DNA of 64,000 nucleotides from Bombyx mori (lineage: Eukaryota; Arthropoda; Insecta; Lepidoptera; Bombycidae): positions 18,230,501-18,294,500 of the forward strand of contig NC_085128.1 of the NCBI RefSeq assembly GCF_030269925.1, given 5' to 3'. Positions 8,831-19,212 of the stretch are shown one piece after another (within the stretch, counting starts at the first letter, position 1; each line of letters begins with the position of its first letter). A program made the position numbers and the translations under genes. The notes below the pieces were generated by a model that saw only the letters and a list, made by a program, of their open reading frames with translations, was not told the origin of the DNA and ran no database searches.

Positions 8831-11713
8831 TTAGGTTGCACGTCGACCTCTTTGTCGAGTTCGACGAGTACGGTTACCGGGGTCCCTAAGCCTGCCCCTA
8901 GTATTAGACCTGAAGGCATCTAATGCAAAGGTTATTGGATCTGATGGATCCGTAAGGACGTGTCTAGGGCGTCGACGGTGACTGGCTCCTGCATGATCAG
9001 GATTCGGGGAGTAGTCAGCGGCGGCAACGATAAGGCGATTATCATGACGCATAGCCTTATCGAAGTATCGTTCCGACGCTGACTTCATGTATTTCCGAAT
9101 TGATTCGAGGCCCAGGTCATCGTGTAGGTCAACGTTCCTCACGAACCACGGAGCCCCGACAGCTAACCTGCAAAAGCGGGATTGTAGGGATTGGAGGGTG
9201 TCTATGTGTGTGCGGGCCGCGTGAGCGAACACCACACTCGCGTAAGTCATGACGGGCCTTATGCAAGTTTTGTAAAGTGTCACCTTGTTCCGAAGGGACA
9301 TTTTACTCCGCTTACAGATCATGGGGTAGAGTCTACCGAGAATAAACGCGGCACGGTCACGGACTGATTTTATATGCGGGCGGAATGTCATCGATGCATC
9401 CAGGGTAACGCCCAGGTATTTGACCTTCCTGGCCCAGGGTATGGGTTGTCTAAAGAGAGTAATCGGGGGTGTGAGATTCCTCCTCCTAATCCGGGAGGAA
9501 ATCCGTGTGGAGCTTCCCCTCTGAAATAGCACCGCAGTACTTTTCGCTGGGTTGATGTCTATGCGCCATTTTCGGAACCACTGTCCTAGGGCTAGGGCTG
9601 CGCTCTGAAGCTTCTTCGCGATTAGGGACTTATTTCTACTAGAATAGTAAACAGTCGTGTCGTCGGCGAATAAAGCTAAATGGGTCGGCGGCGACCGGGG
9701 AATATCGTTGACGAATAAGCTAAATAGGAGGGGTGAGAGGACAGAGCCTTGCGGGACTCCAGCTGTGAGAGGTCGTGGGGAGGAGCGGGTTCCCTCGACT
9801 CGATATCGAAAAGAGCGGTTCGACAAGAAGTCCCGTATGATGAGCACGAGACTATCCGGCACGCCCATGTTGAATAGTTTGAAAATCAAACCATTGTGCC
9901 AGACTTTGTCGAACGCTTTTGCGACGTCGAAGAAGAGAGCTCCCGTGTATAACGGTTTTGGTCGATTAAGCCCCACAAGAATGTGCTCCGTGAGGCGGTG
10001 CACCTGTTGAACGCATGAGTGATTTGTACGGAATCCGAATTGTTCATCGATAAGAATGCCCTTGGATGAGACGAAGTCTCTGAGGCGTTTGTAGAGCAGA
10101 CGCTCATACAGTTTGCCTAGAGACATGAGGAGGCTAATCGGGCGGTAGCTCGTCGGATGATTTTTTGGTTTACCGGGTTTATGTATGCCGATAACGTCCG
10201 CTTCTTTCCACACCGCGGGAAAGATACAGTTCGCCATAGCGGCATTGAAAATAGATGCCAACATCACGATGAGTTGGACGGGTAGAAGTTTAATAACGCG
10301 GTTGGATATACCGTCGGAACCGGGAGCCTTGCGAGGACGTAGGTCTTTGATCAAGTCTTTAACTTCCATCGGGGTGACGGGTGGTAACGCATCAGAGGGT
10401 GGCAAGGAGGCTCTGCGTTCTACCTCACTGTCTACTAATTCTACATGAACAGGGTCCACGGATTGAGTGCTGGGCGTGCACTGGGTTTGCAATGTATCGG
10501 CCAGCAGCTCTGCTTTTTCGTCATCATCGAACGCCGCGAGTCGGCCTGAGGGGCCTACGAGGGGGGGCATAGTTACTACCGTATCCGATTTGAGAGTACG
10601 AGCTAAGCGGTAGTAAGACCTTTGGGAGGGCGCGAGTCCTTCTAAGAAATCAGACCATCTGGCATCTCGGACTTCGGCGATGCGAGACTTTACGTCGCGT
10701 TGTAGGGCACGCATTCGAATACGATTTTCCGCGGTAGGATACCTGTCGTAGGCGCGTATCGAGGCGTTCTTAGCTCTAAGGAGTTCCCTAATATCGTCGG
10801 ACAATTTGAAGCGGTGAAGGAAGTCCTCCGCTACAACTTGTTTCGATGACCTATCTAATGTCGAGGTGATGTGTGACGTTAAGATGTCTATGGCTTCAGC
10901 GGTATCCTGAGGAGACGGGGTAGAGTCCGGGTTAAACGGGAGCGATGGTGGATCAGATTCAGCCAGGCTGATGCCCAGCGTGTGCCAATCCACCACAGTC
11001 CTCGTGACGGGAACGGAATCGGGAGCGCGACCGAGCTTCATAACGACGGGACGGTGGTCTGAATCTAACTCTGAAACTACTTCGATCGAGTGTAAGCGCA
11101 GAGTTACGTTTTTTAATAACGCTATGTCGAGTATATCCGGGCGATGCGCGATATTTAGCGGGTAGTGAGTCGGGGTTAGCGGAGCGACGATATCGAAGGC
11201 GAGATCATCGACTAACGCGTCAAGCCGCCTGCCATTCGGGGTTGTGGTGTGTGAGTTCCACCTGATGTGTTTACAATTTAGGTCGCCCGCCAGAATGACA
11301 GAGCTCCCCATACCGAGCAGCGCCTCGATATCACTGCTTAGAACGATCTTATCCGGTGGAAGATAAACGGACGCGATAACGATCGGCGCGTGTCCCGTCA
11401 GTGAGATTCGGCACACTGATGCTTCGATATTAGCGAGCGCGGGAGGATCGAGCGGGACGCAATGCAGGGCTCTTCTATAGTAAATGACGGTACCACCACC
11501 ACGGGCAGAGAGCCTGTCGTTCCTGACCATGTTATAGTTCGCGATTTTAGGGTCACGGCGCGCGGGCTTAAGTAGGGTCTCCTGCACTAAAAAGATATCA
11601 ATTTGGTGGTCACGCAAAAAGTCAGAAACCTGATCACGTTGATTTGCGAGACCGTAAGCGTTAAAAAATCCTATCGTTACGGATAGGGGCTTTATTCTAC
11701 TTATATACGCCAT
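8831..11713 (-). CDS. LINE ORF2: endonuclease and reverse transcriptase
   Basis: 960 residues. It encodes the enzyme that nicks target DNA and copies the element RNA at the nick. The N-terminal apurinic-type endonuclease domain (about 10-225) has QET with catalytic Glu45, GDLNCKH with Asp144, and SDH at 218-220. The reverse-transcriptase domain (about 450-760) has APGSDGIS, RPISLL, FDVAKAFD (595-602), GVPQGSVLSPLLF (652-664), the catalytic LFADD (681-685) and KYLGV. The C-terminal region is typical of jockey elements. The length is normal, with no frameshift or stop. The ATG lies three bases past the ORF1 stop (TAATCAATG), which suggests termination-reinitiation. Whether the protein is active cannot be told from sequence alone. 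Confidence 0.95.
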   Translation of the reverse strand: MAYISRIKPLSVTIGFFNAYGLANQRDQVSDFLRDHQIDIFLVQETLLKPARRDPKIANYNMVRNDRLSARGGGTVIYYRRALHCVPLDPPALANIEASVCRISLTGHAPIVIASVYLPPDKIVLSSDIEALLGMGSSVILAGDLNCKHIRWNSHTTTPNGRRLDALVDDLAFDIVAPLTPTHYPLNIAHRPDILDIALLKNVTLRLHSIEVVSELDSDHRPVVMKLGRAPDSVPVTRTVVDWHTLGISLAESDPPSLPFNPDSTPSPQDTAEAIDILTSHITSTLDRSSKQVVAEDFLHRFKLSDDIRELLRAKNASIRAYDRYPTAENRIRMRALQRDVKSRIAEVRDARWSDFLEGLAPSQRSYYRLARTLKSDTVVTMPPLVGPSGRLAAFDDDEKAELLADTLQTQCTPSTQSVDPVHVELVDSEVERRASLPPSDALPPVTPMEVKDLIKDLRPRKAPGSDGISNRVIKLLPVQLIVMLASIFNAAMANCIFPAVWKEADVIGIHKPGKPKNHPTSYRPISLLMSLGKLYERLLYKRLRDFVSSKGILIDEQFGFRTNHSCVQQVHRLTEHILVGLNRPKPLYTGALFFDVAKAFDKVWHNGLIFKLFNMGVPDSLVLIIRDFLSNRSFRYRVEGTRSSPRPLTAGVPQGSVLSPLLFSLFVNDIPRSPPTHLALFADDTTVYYSSRNKSLIAKKLQSAALALGQWFRKWRIDINPAKSTAVLFQRGSSTRISSRIRRRNLTPPITLFRQPIPWARKVKYLGVTLDASMTFRPHIKSVRDRAAFILGRLYPMICKRSKMSLRNKVTLYKTCIRPVMTYASVVFAHAARTHIDTLQSLQSRFCRLAVGAPWFVRNVDLHDDLGLESIRKYMKSASERYFDKAMRHDNRLIVAAADYSPNPDHAGASHRRRPRHVLTDPSDPITFALDAFRSNTRGRLRDPGNRTRRTRQRGRRAT

Positions 11714-11716
11714 TGA

Positions 11717-13390
11717 TTACCGGCGGAGTGAGGGGAGGACGTACGTATTTAATGACGCGTATACGTCGGCGTATTCCTGCACAACGGCGATAAAGTGTTG
11801 TGCAGTGGAGGCAGCGCGAATGGCGTCGCCCAAAGCGTTAACGCGCTCAAAGTTGATCGACTGAAAGAAGTCGATCGCTAAAGCGAGATTGTCGGACGCG
11901 GTCGGAGGGCAAGTCGCGGGAGAGGGACGAGTCGCGGGGGCGGGACGAATCGCGGAGGAGGGAGTTGTAGCCGTGTTCGTGTACGGCAGCGGTTTTGCCC
12001 AGGCCGAGACACTGGGCACCGCCGCCGGAACGAACGCTGGCTTAGCCTGCGACGCAGAGGGTGCCGAGGCTTTGATGTCTGGGCCGGAAGCTCGGAGGCG
12101 GTTTTGGCGGGCGACGCGGCGATTTATTTTAGGGGCTCGGGGGCAACCACGGTAATTCGCGGGGTGACCCTGTGTTCGACACAGGACGCAGCTAGGCGGT
12201 TCCGTTGCGGTTTTTTGGTCGCGAGCGCAGAGGGCCGTGGCGTGATCGCCCAAACACTTAACACATCGGGGGCGCGCGTGACAGTTACGGGAAGAGTGCC
12301 CGTACAATTGACAGTTATGGCACTGGCTAGGAGTGCCTTTTTTATGGGGGGCTTCGACAGCGATACCAGAGAGCCTACAGACGGTCTGTGTGTTAAAGAT
12401 TTTCTTACCCTCGGGGGTAGGCTGGAGAGCGACTAGAACCATATTATATGGCTCCCTACCGCGACCGGTGTGCATACGGTGCACAGAATTCACTGGTAGG
12501 CCTTGTTCTAACAGGTCGGCTTTTACGAGCTCTACATCTAACTCTTTAGGGATTCCGCGTATTACAACGCGGAGTTCGCGCTCCTCCTGGAGCGTATACG
12601 TATGGAAACTTATACGCTCCTTACGGAGGTAAGAAGAGAGGGCCCTATGGTCGTCGGGTGTTTGAACCTTAATTTGAATGCCGTTCGCGAGGTTACGGGC
12701 ATTCGTGAAATTTATATTTTTGGCCTTAAGGGCCAGGCAAACTCGATCCCAAGCTGCCTTCTCCTGAAGGATAACCGGGGGAGGGGTCTGGGTTTTATTT
12801 TGTGCCACCGGACGCGGCGACGGAGTGGCACGGGCTGGGGGCGCAACGGGAGTCTGAGGGCGGGGGCGCGACGCGTTCACGGCTTTGCTAATTTTAGCGG
12901 CCGCGGGAGCTCGAGACTCCGCGGCACGCTTCTTACCCTTCTGTACCAGGGTGAATCCATCCGTCGATGAGGCGGGGGCGAGGTCGACCTCCATGTCCGA
13001 GTCAGAGTCGGAGCACGAGGAGGCGGGTGCAGGCGACCTACGAGCAAGTGTAGGTGTTTTAGAGGGCGCGACGGAGGCCGCGGATGATCGCTCAGCTGAA
13101 ACGATGGTCACGGCGGACGACGCAGCAGCTTTTCTCGCCAGTATAGGCGACACGGGAGCGGCAGGCACGACAGAGGCTGCGGTGCTCAATGCAGAAGCTC
13201 TGCACGCAGGTACAGGCGACGCAGGAGCAGCGAGCGCGGCGGAGTCCTCGAGAGGGCTCGCAGTGTGATTGGCCTTGAAGGCCAAAAACTCCGAGGCGAG
13301 CTGTGGGTGGCGAAGTCGGAGGAATTCCGCGAATACAGCGTCCATGATCGCTGAGTACCCAGGTGGGGCGGCCCCGGGTCTTGAAAACAC
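11717..13390 (-). CDS. LINE ORF1: gag-like RNA-binding protein with three CCHC knuckles
   Basis: 557 residues; the nucleic-acid-binding partner of ORF2 that packages the element RNA. The N-terminal 200 residues are Ala/Pro/Ser-rich and probably disordered, with an acidic Ser/Asp cluster near 125-137. Residues about 205-345 form the region preceding the zinc knuckles in jockey and R1 elements (RRM-like/PRE_C2HC type). Three knuckles follow: Cys357-Cys360-His365-Cys370, Cys376-Cys379-His383-Cys388 and Cys401-Cys404-His409-Cys416. The tail is again Ala/Pro-rich. The first ATG is taken as start because only non-coding tandem repeats lie upstream. ORF1 is intact, as is ORF2 three bases downstream. 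Confidence 0.93.
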   Translation of the reverse strand: MFSRPGAAPPGYSAIMDAVFAEFLRLRHPQLASEFLAFKANHTASPLEDSAALAAPASPVPACRASALSTAASVVPAAPVSPILARKAAASSAVTIVSAERSSAASVAPSKTPTLARRSPAPASSCSDSDSDMEVDLAPASSTDGFTLVQKGKKRAAESRAPAAAKISKAVNASRPRPQTPVAPPARATPSPRPVAQNKTQTPPPVILQEKAAWDRVCLALKAKNINFTNARNLANGIQIKVQTPDDHRALSSYLRKERISFHTYTLQEERELRVVIRGIPKELDVELVKADLLEQGLPVNSVHRMHTGRGREPYNMVLVALQPTPEGKKIFNTQTVCRLSGIAVEAPHKKGTPSQCHNCQLYGHSSRNCHARPRCVKCLGDHATALCARDQKTATEPPSCVLCRTQGHPANYRGCPRAPKINRRVARQNRLRASGPDIKASAPSASQAKPAFVPAAVPSVSAWAKPLPYTNTATTPSSAIRPAPATRPSPATCPPTASDNLALAIDFFQSINFERVNALGDAIRAASTAQHFIAVVQEYADVYASLNTYVLPSLRR

Positions 13391-13505
13391 TCGCCTTGCG
13401 GCGAGGCCCCAACTTCTCGGACCTGAGCGGTTCTATTGAACACAGGTGGCAATGCGGCGCGATTACTACAGGACAAAGAAAAAGCACAACAAAACAGAAA
13501 TTACG

Positions 13506-13653
13506 AAAAGAAACAAAACAAATAAATACTTGCAGGAAACCACTTTGTCGGCAGATGTACCACGAACACAGAAACAACAAAAGGAAACAAAACAAATAAA
13601 AACTTCCAGAAAGAGCACTTAGTCGGCAGATGTACCACAAACACAGGCCGCGC
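13506..13653. repeat. two tandem 74-bp repeats in the LINE 5' UTR
   Basis: The block beginning AAACAAAACAAATAAA at 13511 recurs at 13585, a 74-bp period. Each copy continues to GTCGGCAGATGTACCAC and then ACACAG, with several substitutions between copies. In LINEs, tandem 5' UTR repeats usually carry the internal promoter; that role is inferred here. Confidence 0.8.
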
Positions 13654-13700
13654 GAACAATGGCCGGGCTAACAAAAGCCGGGCGAACAAAGACCGGGCGA
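13645..13700. repeat. short 16-bp-period repeats in the LINE 5' UTR
   Basis: About four imperfect units of the type GCCGGGCGAACAAA(GA) follow the 74-bp repeats, between them and the 5' end of the element. Likely part of the same promoter region. Confidence 0.6.
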
Positions 13701-13749
13701 TCGAGTGGACGATGAGCACGTCCGCACGTGACGGGTGCCTCTATCGGAA

Positions 13750-13762
13750 TGAGATATAAGTT
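13750..13762. repeat. target-site duplication of the full-length LINE, right
   Basis: TGAGATATAAGTT, identical to 8579-8591. It sets the 5' end of the element at 13749. Confidence 0.9.
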
Positions 13763-13890
13763 CTGAGGTTTCAGTATATTTACAACGGCTGCCTCGCCCT
13801 TCAAACCGAAACGCATTACTGCTTCACAGCAAAAATAGACAGGGTGGTGGTACCTTCCCATGCGGACTCACAAGAGCTCCTACCACCAGT
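13763..13890 (-). mobile_element. Bm1 SINE, remaining part after the LINE insertion
   Basis: It continues the Bm1 at 8480-8578: CTGAGGTTTCAGTATATTTA, then AAACCGAAACGCATTACTGC, then GGGTGGTGGTACC, ending CTACCACCAGT. The tRNA-like head is absent, so this Bm1 was 5'-truncated when it inserted. Confidence 0.85.
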
Positions 13891-13906
13891 ATAAAATGGG
13901 GGGGTT

Positions 13907-13977
13907 CTCAGTGGGTCATGATTCTGATTCGGTGATAGATTCTGTGAAGCACTGCTCTTACTACTACACTAATCGAG
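13907..13977 (+). mobile_element. family C repeat, right part of the split copy
   Basis: TTCTCAGTGGGTCATGATTC, then GATAGATTCTGTGAAGCACT, then GCTCTTACT. This continues the family C sequence interrupted at 8479. Confidence 0.65.
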
Positions 13978-16900
13978 GAGTAGACTTCCAACGAATAGCT
14001 AGGATAAAAAAAGAAAAGGCTGTGAGTCAGTCGTTCGCAGAGTGTACAGTTTTTTATTAGTAAATTATCTCGAGTCCGTAGCATAAGTGCTTAGAGAACT
14101 CGCGCTACAGGCTTCCATACAAGTGTGTTATTGTGTGTCGCGATCCACTTTCAGCCCCACGACTCAGTGCGCTTCGGGCGTACGCACGCATCGACAGTTC
14201 AAACTTTACAAATATAATTGACATCGGTTACAAGTTCGACTGACAACCTAATTACCACTACATTGAGACGTCGATCATTTCAATATTTCTTGATAGGTAG
14301 GCTATGAAGATGATACTTACCTATTTACATTGGAGTGCAAATAAATAATACGTCAAAATTGAAATATGAGTCTAAAAAAAAGAGTAGTAAGAATTATTCA
14401 AATAAACGGTATTCATACTATTGTATGGCAGTGTGGTATTTATGATGGCTACACTCCATATTTTCTCGTTGGTTTCGTAAAGGCTACTAAGCGATTGGCC
14501 GGGAAATGAGCAGCAGCGTATATTCAAGGCGGATGTCAGGGCGGCGCGTCGGTTCTACTTTATAAATCATATTATTATGTCATATCGTGAAACGATCTTC
14601 AGATGATATATACAATATCAAATTTACAATATGAAATACATCTCAGTAAATATACATACATACATGTAGGTATATTTTGAGTCCGCTTCATTCACCGTAA
14701 TTAGAGCATAGAACTAGAAAGTGTAGCTTCAATCAAATCCTTACGGTTGCTACTTTTACTTTGCTAAAAAATTGTTCATTACGCTATTGCATGGAAATAA
14801 TTGTTTTCAAATGTCTCGCCTGATCGGGGTGCTAATCCGCAGATGATTTCAACAGGCTTTTAGTCACACAGAGTTCACCGAGAGAGGTTATGTAATTTTG
14901 TGTTTTCATAACGGCTGCGATTATAATGTTTGAGGAGTAGCTTTGTTGTACTCGGGTAATTACTATATGTCATGTTACAAGACTTCTGGGTCCTATTGAG
15001 ATTGAGTTCTTTTTAACTTATCTAGATAATCTAAAATAAAAACAGTCTCGATTGATGAGTACGCCAACCGGCTCTTTGACTCCTAATTTTTCTCTTATTG
15101 TCAAAGGTGGCCGCTTTGTGCAGTACTACATTTATCGCTTTTGATAGAAGTATATCATTTTATTTTTATTTGATTTGTTATCATAAAAACTTATCACAAT
15201 CAACATATTTGCAATACATATTTTGCATAATACGGTGCAAGGAGACAAAATAAAATCAGGAAAATCTAAATTTACGCGTGTAGACAAAATACTCACATAT
15301 CGTTCAGAGTAGTATGATAAAATTGCAAATCATATTTCACGAATGAACTGGCCTTAGAGCGAAGTTTTATTTTCCTTATTTACATCAAATTTTCTAAGAA
15401 TGCATACATTTTTCACAATTGCTGGAAGAGCGCCACATTGGAGGCGCCAGCGTCAAGTGTACTCAATAAATCCTTCTATTGACGGATGAGTTCCAAGCAG
15501 GGCTGCCTTACAAATAAATTAAATTATACAATGCTGTCACCTCGAACTGTTTATAACCGATAGCAATAATGAAGATTAAAATAATTGTAAAATTTATAGG
15601 GTTTTCGTCACATGTGTTGGTCTCAGCTTATTTATGAATTCTTAGATCATTATTTTTGCTAAGTTTTACAAAATAAATACCAAAAAGTTGTAAATAGTTC
15701 CGTAGCATTGTTACTAATTGTTCCGGTAACAACCCTAGAGCCGGTTGTCGCGTCCGTCGCGTCATCGTTCCCACGCGTTACTTCACTGATTTATCCGCTG
15801 CTGCGTGAGGTCCTATACTAACCAATTTTATTGTTCTGATAAAGATAAAGATTACGGAATTGTAGAACAGCTTAACAGAATTAATTTGAATATAGCATTA
15901 GTATGTCGCATGGTATAAGGACCAATGAATAAAAACAGTTACAGCGCGTTGTGGTTACCCGCATTGCTTAGTCATTAAACACTCGTATGCTTATAAGGTA
16001 CAAACCACTATGATGTTGATGTAGTAATGATTCATTACGTCCACCGGTCACCCACCTCCGTACTCAGGATCTGATATTATCATTGAATGGTGTAGATGAA
16101 CATGTTTCGGTTGTCATGGAGACATATATGCCATTTAGAGAGCCCTAAGCCTCAATAGAGACTTGAGGCTCTGAATAACGGCTGTTCCGCGCCTCAAACA
16201 GCTGCATCAAGTTGAACAGGGATCCTAATTTGTATCCACCGAATCAAATGTTGTCAGTAGAATCCAAAATAAAATTCGCTAAAGTAACTTAAATTTAATA
16301 TCAAACTCATTTATAAAATCACTTACAAATAGACATAAAAGAGTATACCATTATTTCTTAATGTCAGCATGTGGGTCAGTTGAACAGCAAAACTGGATTC
16401 GAATCCAAGGCCGCATTCTCTAATTAACTGATTTACATATCCAGTGATCTTTCCGAGCGGTGCGGGCGGTGTGCGGCAGACATCTCGCAATATGTCACGC
16501 GCCGAGATAACAATTAATCCTCTGCTGTTTAGAAATCATATTCAGTCTTAGTGATTGCTGATTGATTGTTCAATCTATTCACGTAGCTTGAAGTAAGAAA
16601 ACCATTTCGTACATTATCTACACTGTGTCGGTACAGAAGAAGTTTACTTTAAAACTATTATAGATTCGTTTTTTTTACAACTATCCTTGTACGTCAGCAC
16701 AAAACATTAGCATAGAATACTATGTCAATAACTTCCACTCGATATGATTTTATCAATTATTTGAACAAAATATTTCATAACACATATCTAAGTAACATGT
16801 TGATTTACCATACAATGCAGATGTTGAGATACGACGGTGTATCGAGTGAACATTTGTTTGGTTTTTGTTAATAGTCAACCTCGAACGCGCCGCCCGCTGT

Positions 16901-17740
16901 TCAGATTGTCGATATCACTCGATTCACTGATGGAGATTTGCATATTTGTGTAATGCCAGATTGATACTTAGCTGCTTGTAGTGTCCTGAGTTTTTTATTG
17001 CATTGTTTTGTATGAACGGCTGTGCCAAATTAATAGTGCCTGCTGTGTATTTACGAGTGGTTTATAATGACGGATATGGACGACTCCATTATACTTATAA
17101 CATAAGCCTCAAAAGTAATTCGGCTACCAGGATTCACGCACAACGCAACCCAAATGTAGCCAATCATTTTGAAATATGACGACGAGTTGTAATTCTCAAT
17201 AGGAATAGTGTAATCTATCCTTTGATAGGGACTACCGATTGCTTTTCGACTAGGTTTAGTGATTAGATTTAGGTGAGAACGTAGAGCCATGTCACTGCGG
17301 AGTATTGAACGGAAAACTGTGAAGCTAGTGTGTGTCTAGTCGTATGTAAATCGTATTTTAGTTGCATGATTTGTTTATTCGTGCCCTTGTTTAGACGCGT
17401 TCTTCGAGGCCACCTTTTGTTTGAACATTTATTGAGCCATAATTATACAATTGCATGGTTCTAGTGACCGCATTATAATTTGTTTTATTTAGTTTTGTAC
17501 GAAGCGAACTTGTGATACGTTTAGCAGTTTTGCAGTCTACAAAATGGGAGTAAACCTGAGCATATCTGAAAATAATTATTTTAATTTAGAGATTTAAAGA
17601 TATAACTGAGATAAACTAAGCTTCAGCTGACAAATTTTTAAGCGTTGTGTGTTGTGATGCTAGCATATCTAATAACGTTCCTAGCTTAATAATGAGGTAC
17701 GGTTTCATCTATACTTCTATACTATATATCTATATCTATA
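13978..17740. other. No gene recognised; scattered CpG-rich blocks
   Basis: About 3.8 kb of AT-rich, apparently non-repeat DNA. CpG-rich patches stand out at about 15735-15810, 16445-16515 and 16880-16910. The antisense ORF at 17051-17290 has no recognised domain. The region may be intron or regulatory DNA of the kinase gene; this is inference only. Confidence 0.4.
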
Positions 17741-17955
17741 TCTATACTAATATTATAAAGAGGAAAGATTTGTTTGTTTGTTTGTTTCGAATAGGCTCCG
17801 AAACTACTGAACCCATTTGAAAAATTCTTTTTCCATTAGAAGCCGACATTGTCCCTGATGAACATAGGCTACTTTTTTTTAAAAAAATTTAAATTTTTTT
17901 TTTGTTTCATGTGTGTTTTATTGTTTCCGAAGCGAAGCGAGGGCGGGTCGCTAGT
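17741..17955 (+). mobile_element. non-autonomous Helitron (lepidopteran type), copy 1 of a tandem pair
   Basis: It starts TCTATACTAATATTATAAAG, followed by TTTGTTTGTTTGTTTG and AGGCTCCGAAACTACTGAAC, and ends CGAGGGCGGGTCGCTAGT. These ends are typical of the widespread non-autonomous Helitrons of Lepidoptera (CTAGT terminus, no inverted repeats). No coding capacity. The same element lies in minus orientation at 54009-54227. Confidence 0.8.
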
Positions 17956-18276
17956 AATATTATAAAGAGGAAATATTTGTTTGTTTGTTTGTATTGAATA
18001 GGCTCCGAAACTACTGAACCGATTTAAAAAATTCTTTCACTGTTTGGAAGCTATACTGTTCCTGAGTGACATAGGCTATAAATGCTTTTTGAAACAATTA
18101 GGGATCCTTACTAAAACTCCAACATTATTATTTAGAAAAAAATGTCGCTGCAGCATATGTCTAACCATTATAGTTATGCCACAATAAGTGTTCTTTTATT
18201 TAAAAAAATAAAGCAACGTCAAACCTCGTTGAAATTTTTGTTAAATACCCGAGCGGAGCCGGAGCGGGCCGCTAGT
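17956..18276 (+). mobile_element. non-autonomous Helitron, copy 2, abutting copy 1
   Basis: It begins AATATTATAAAGAGGAAATA immediately after the CTAGT end of copy 1 and ends GGAGCGGGCCGCTAGT. The interior differs from copy 1 after the CTACTGAACC block, so this is a related subfamily rather than a recent duplicate. Confidence 0.75.
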
Positions 18277-18775
18277 CAAATATAAACTCACTACAATTTG
18301 TATTTTTAACAAAAATTAAAGCTACATTGCGAACATGGTAGTTACAAATATCACGTATCGACTACATTATTGATGACCGAGCTCGACGCTATGACGCAGT
18401 GATCGTGATCCTGGTCTCTGGATCGGATATTTATCCCGTCACTCAACATAGCTATAATCAAGCTAAACTAGGGATGTGGATAATAATCAGTCAGATTGTT
18501 TAGAAATATTAAAGTAGGGATGTACATACGTAATAATTGATTTAAATAAAAATCAAAATGTCATTTACACAACAACAGCAACAAAGGAAGTACATTATTT
18601 GTCAAGAAGCTTCCTGCGTTTAGCTTTTTGTTAAACTATGATCAGAATGGTGGACATCGCATTACTATGAATGCTATTGTACACAATAATTGTATGAAAT
18701 TATACAATGACACATCTCTGGGTCGACTCAGGTAGATTTGATTTTAATAAACTCTCGTGATGCTACTTTGTTTAC
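18277..18775. other. No gene recognised
   Basis: AT-rich sequence between the Helitron pair and a full-length Bm1. Nothing recognised. Confidence 0.4.
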
Positions 18776-19212
18776 GAATCGTTGTGGCCTAAAGGATAAG
18801 ACGGATAGGAAGGATAAAATGTTCGAATCCCACTGGCGGGTACCAATTATTGTAATGAAATACGTACTTAAAAATGTTCACGATTGATTTCCCCGGTGAA
18901 GGAATAACATCGTGTAATAAAAATCAAACCCGCTAAATTATAATTTGCGTAATTACTGGTGGTAGGGCATCTTGTGAGTCCGCACGGATAGGTACCACCA
19001 CCTTGCCTATTTCTGCCGTGAAGCAGTAATGCGTTTCGGTTTGAAGGGTGAGGCAACCGCTGTAGCGAACTATATACTGAGACCTTAGAACTCATATCTT
19101 AAGGTAGGGGGTGGCATTTAAGTTGTAGATGTCCGTGGGTTCCGGTTACCACTTAACACCAGGTGGGCCGTGAGATCGTCCACCCACCTAAGCAATTAAA
19201 TTTAAAAAAAAA
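18776..19212 (+). mobile_element. Bm1 SINE, full length
   Basis: Head with GTTGTGGCCTAAAGGATAAG and GTTCGAATCCCACTGGCGGG, body with TAATGAAATACGTACTTAAA and ATAACATCGTGTAATAAAAA, then TAATGCGTTTCGGTTTGAAG, tail ACCAGGTGGGCCGTGAGATC and an A-rich end at about 19200-19212. Part of the anticodon-arm region of the head is deleted. Confidence 0.92.

Larger units (their letters stand above)
8592..13749 (-). mobile_element. full-length jockey-clade non-LTR retrotransposon (BMC1-like)
   Basis: A complete autonomous LINE of about 5.16 kb on the minus strand: 5' UTR with tandem repeats (about 13391-13749), ORF1 (13390-11717), ORF2 (11713-8831), a 3' UTR of about 240 bp and a poly-A tail (the T-run at 8592-8602 on the plus strand). 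It is bounded by a perfect 13-bp target-site duplication, and both ORFs are open throughout, so the insertion looks recent. Overall size, ORF layout and the presence of 5'-truncated relatives at 20843-21230 and 50796-51130 fit the Bombyx BMC1 family. The clade is secure from the protein motifs; the family name is my inference. Confidence 0.9.

Noticed and set aside
9657..13268. Several plus-strand ORFs (9657, 10185, 11889, 12104, 12333, 12602, 12885)
   Set aside because: All are shadows of the GC-rich LINE ORF1/ORF2 on the minus strand and show no domain of their own.
13092..13640. 182-codon antisense-frame ORF overlapping the LINE 5' UTR and ORF1 start
   Set aside because: Its repeated WYICR..FYLFCF pattern is simply the 74-bp tandem repeat translated; the rest is ORF1 in another frame.
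18776..18860. tRNA-like sequences (A-box/B-box) at the heads of Bm1 copies
   Set aside because: They are the tRNA-derived part of the SINE; no complete cloverleaf with acceptor stem can be drawn, so they are not tRNA genes.
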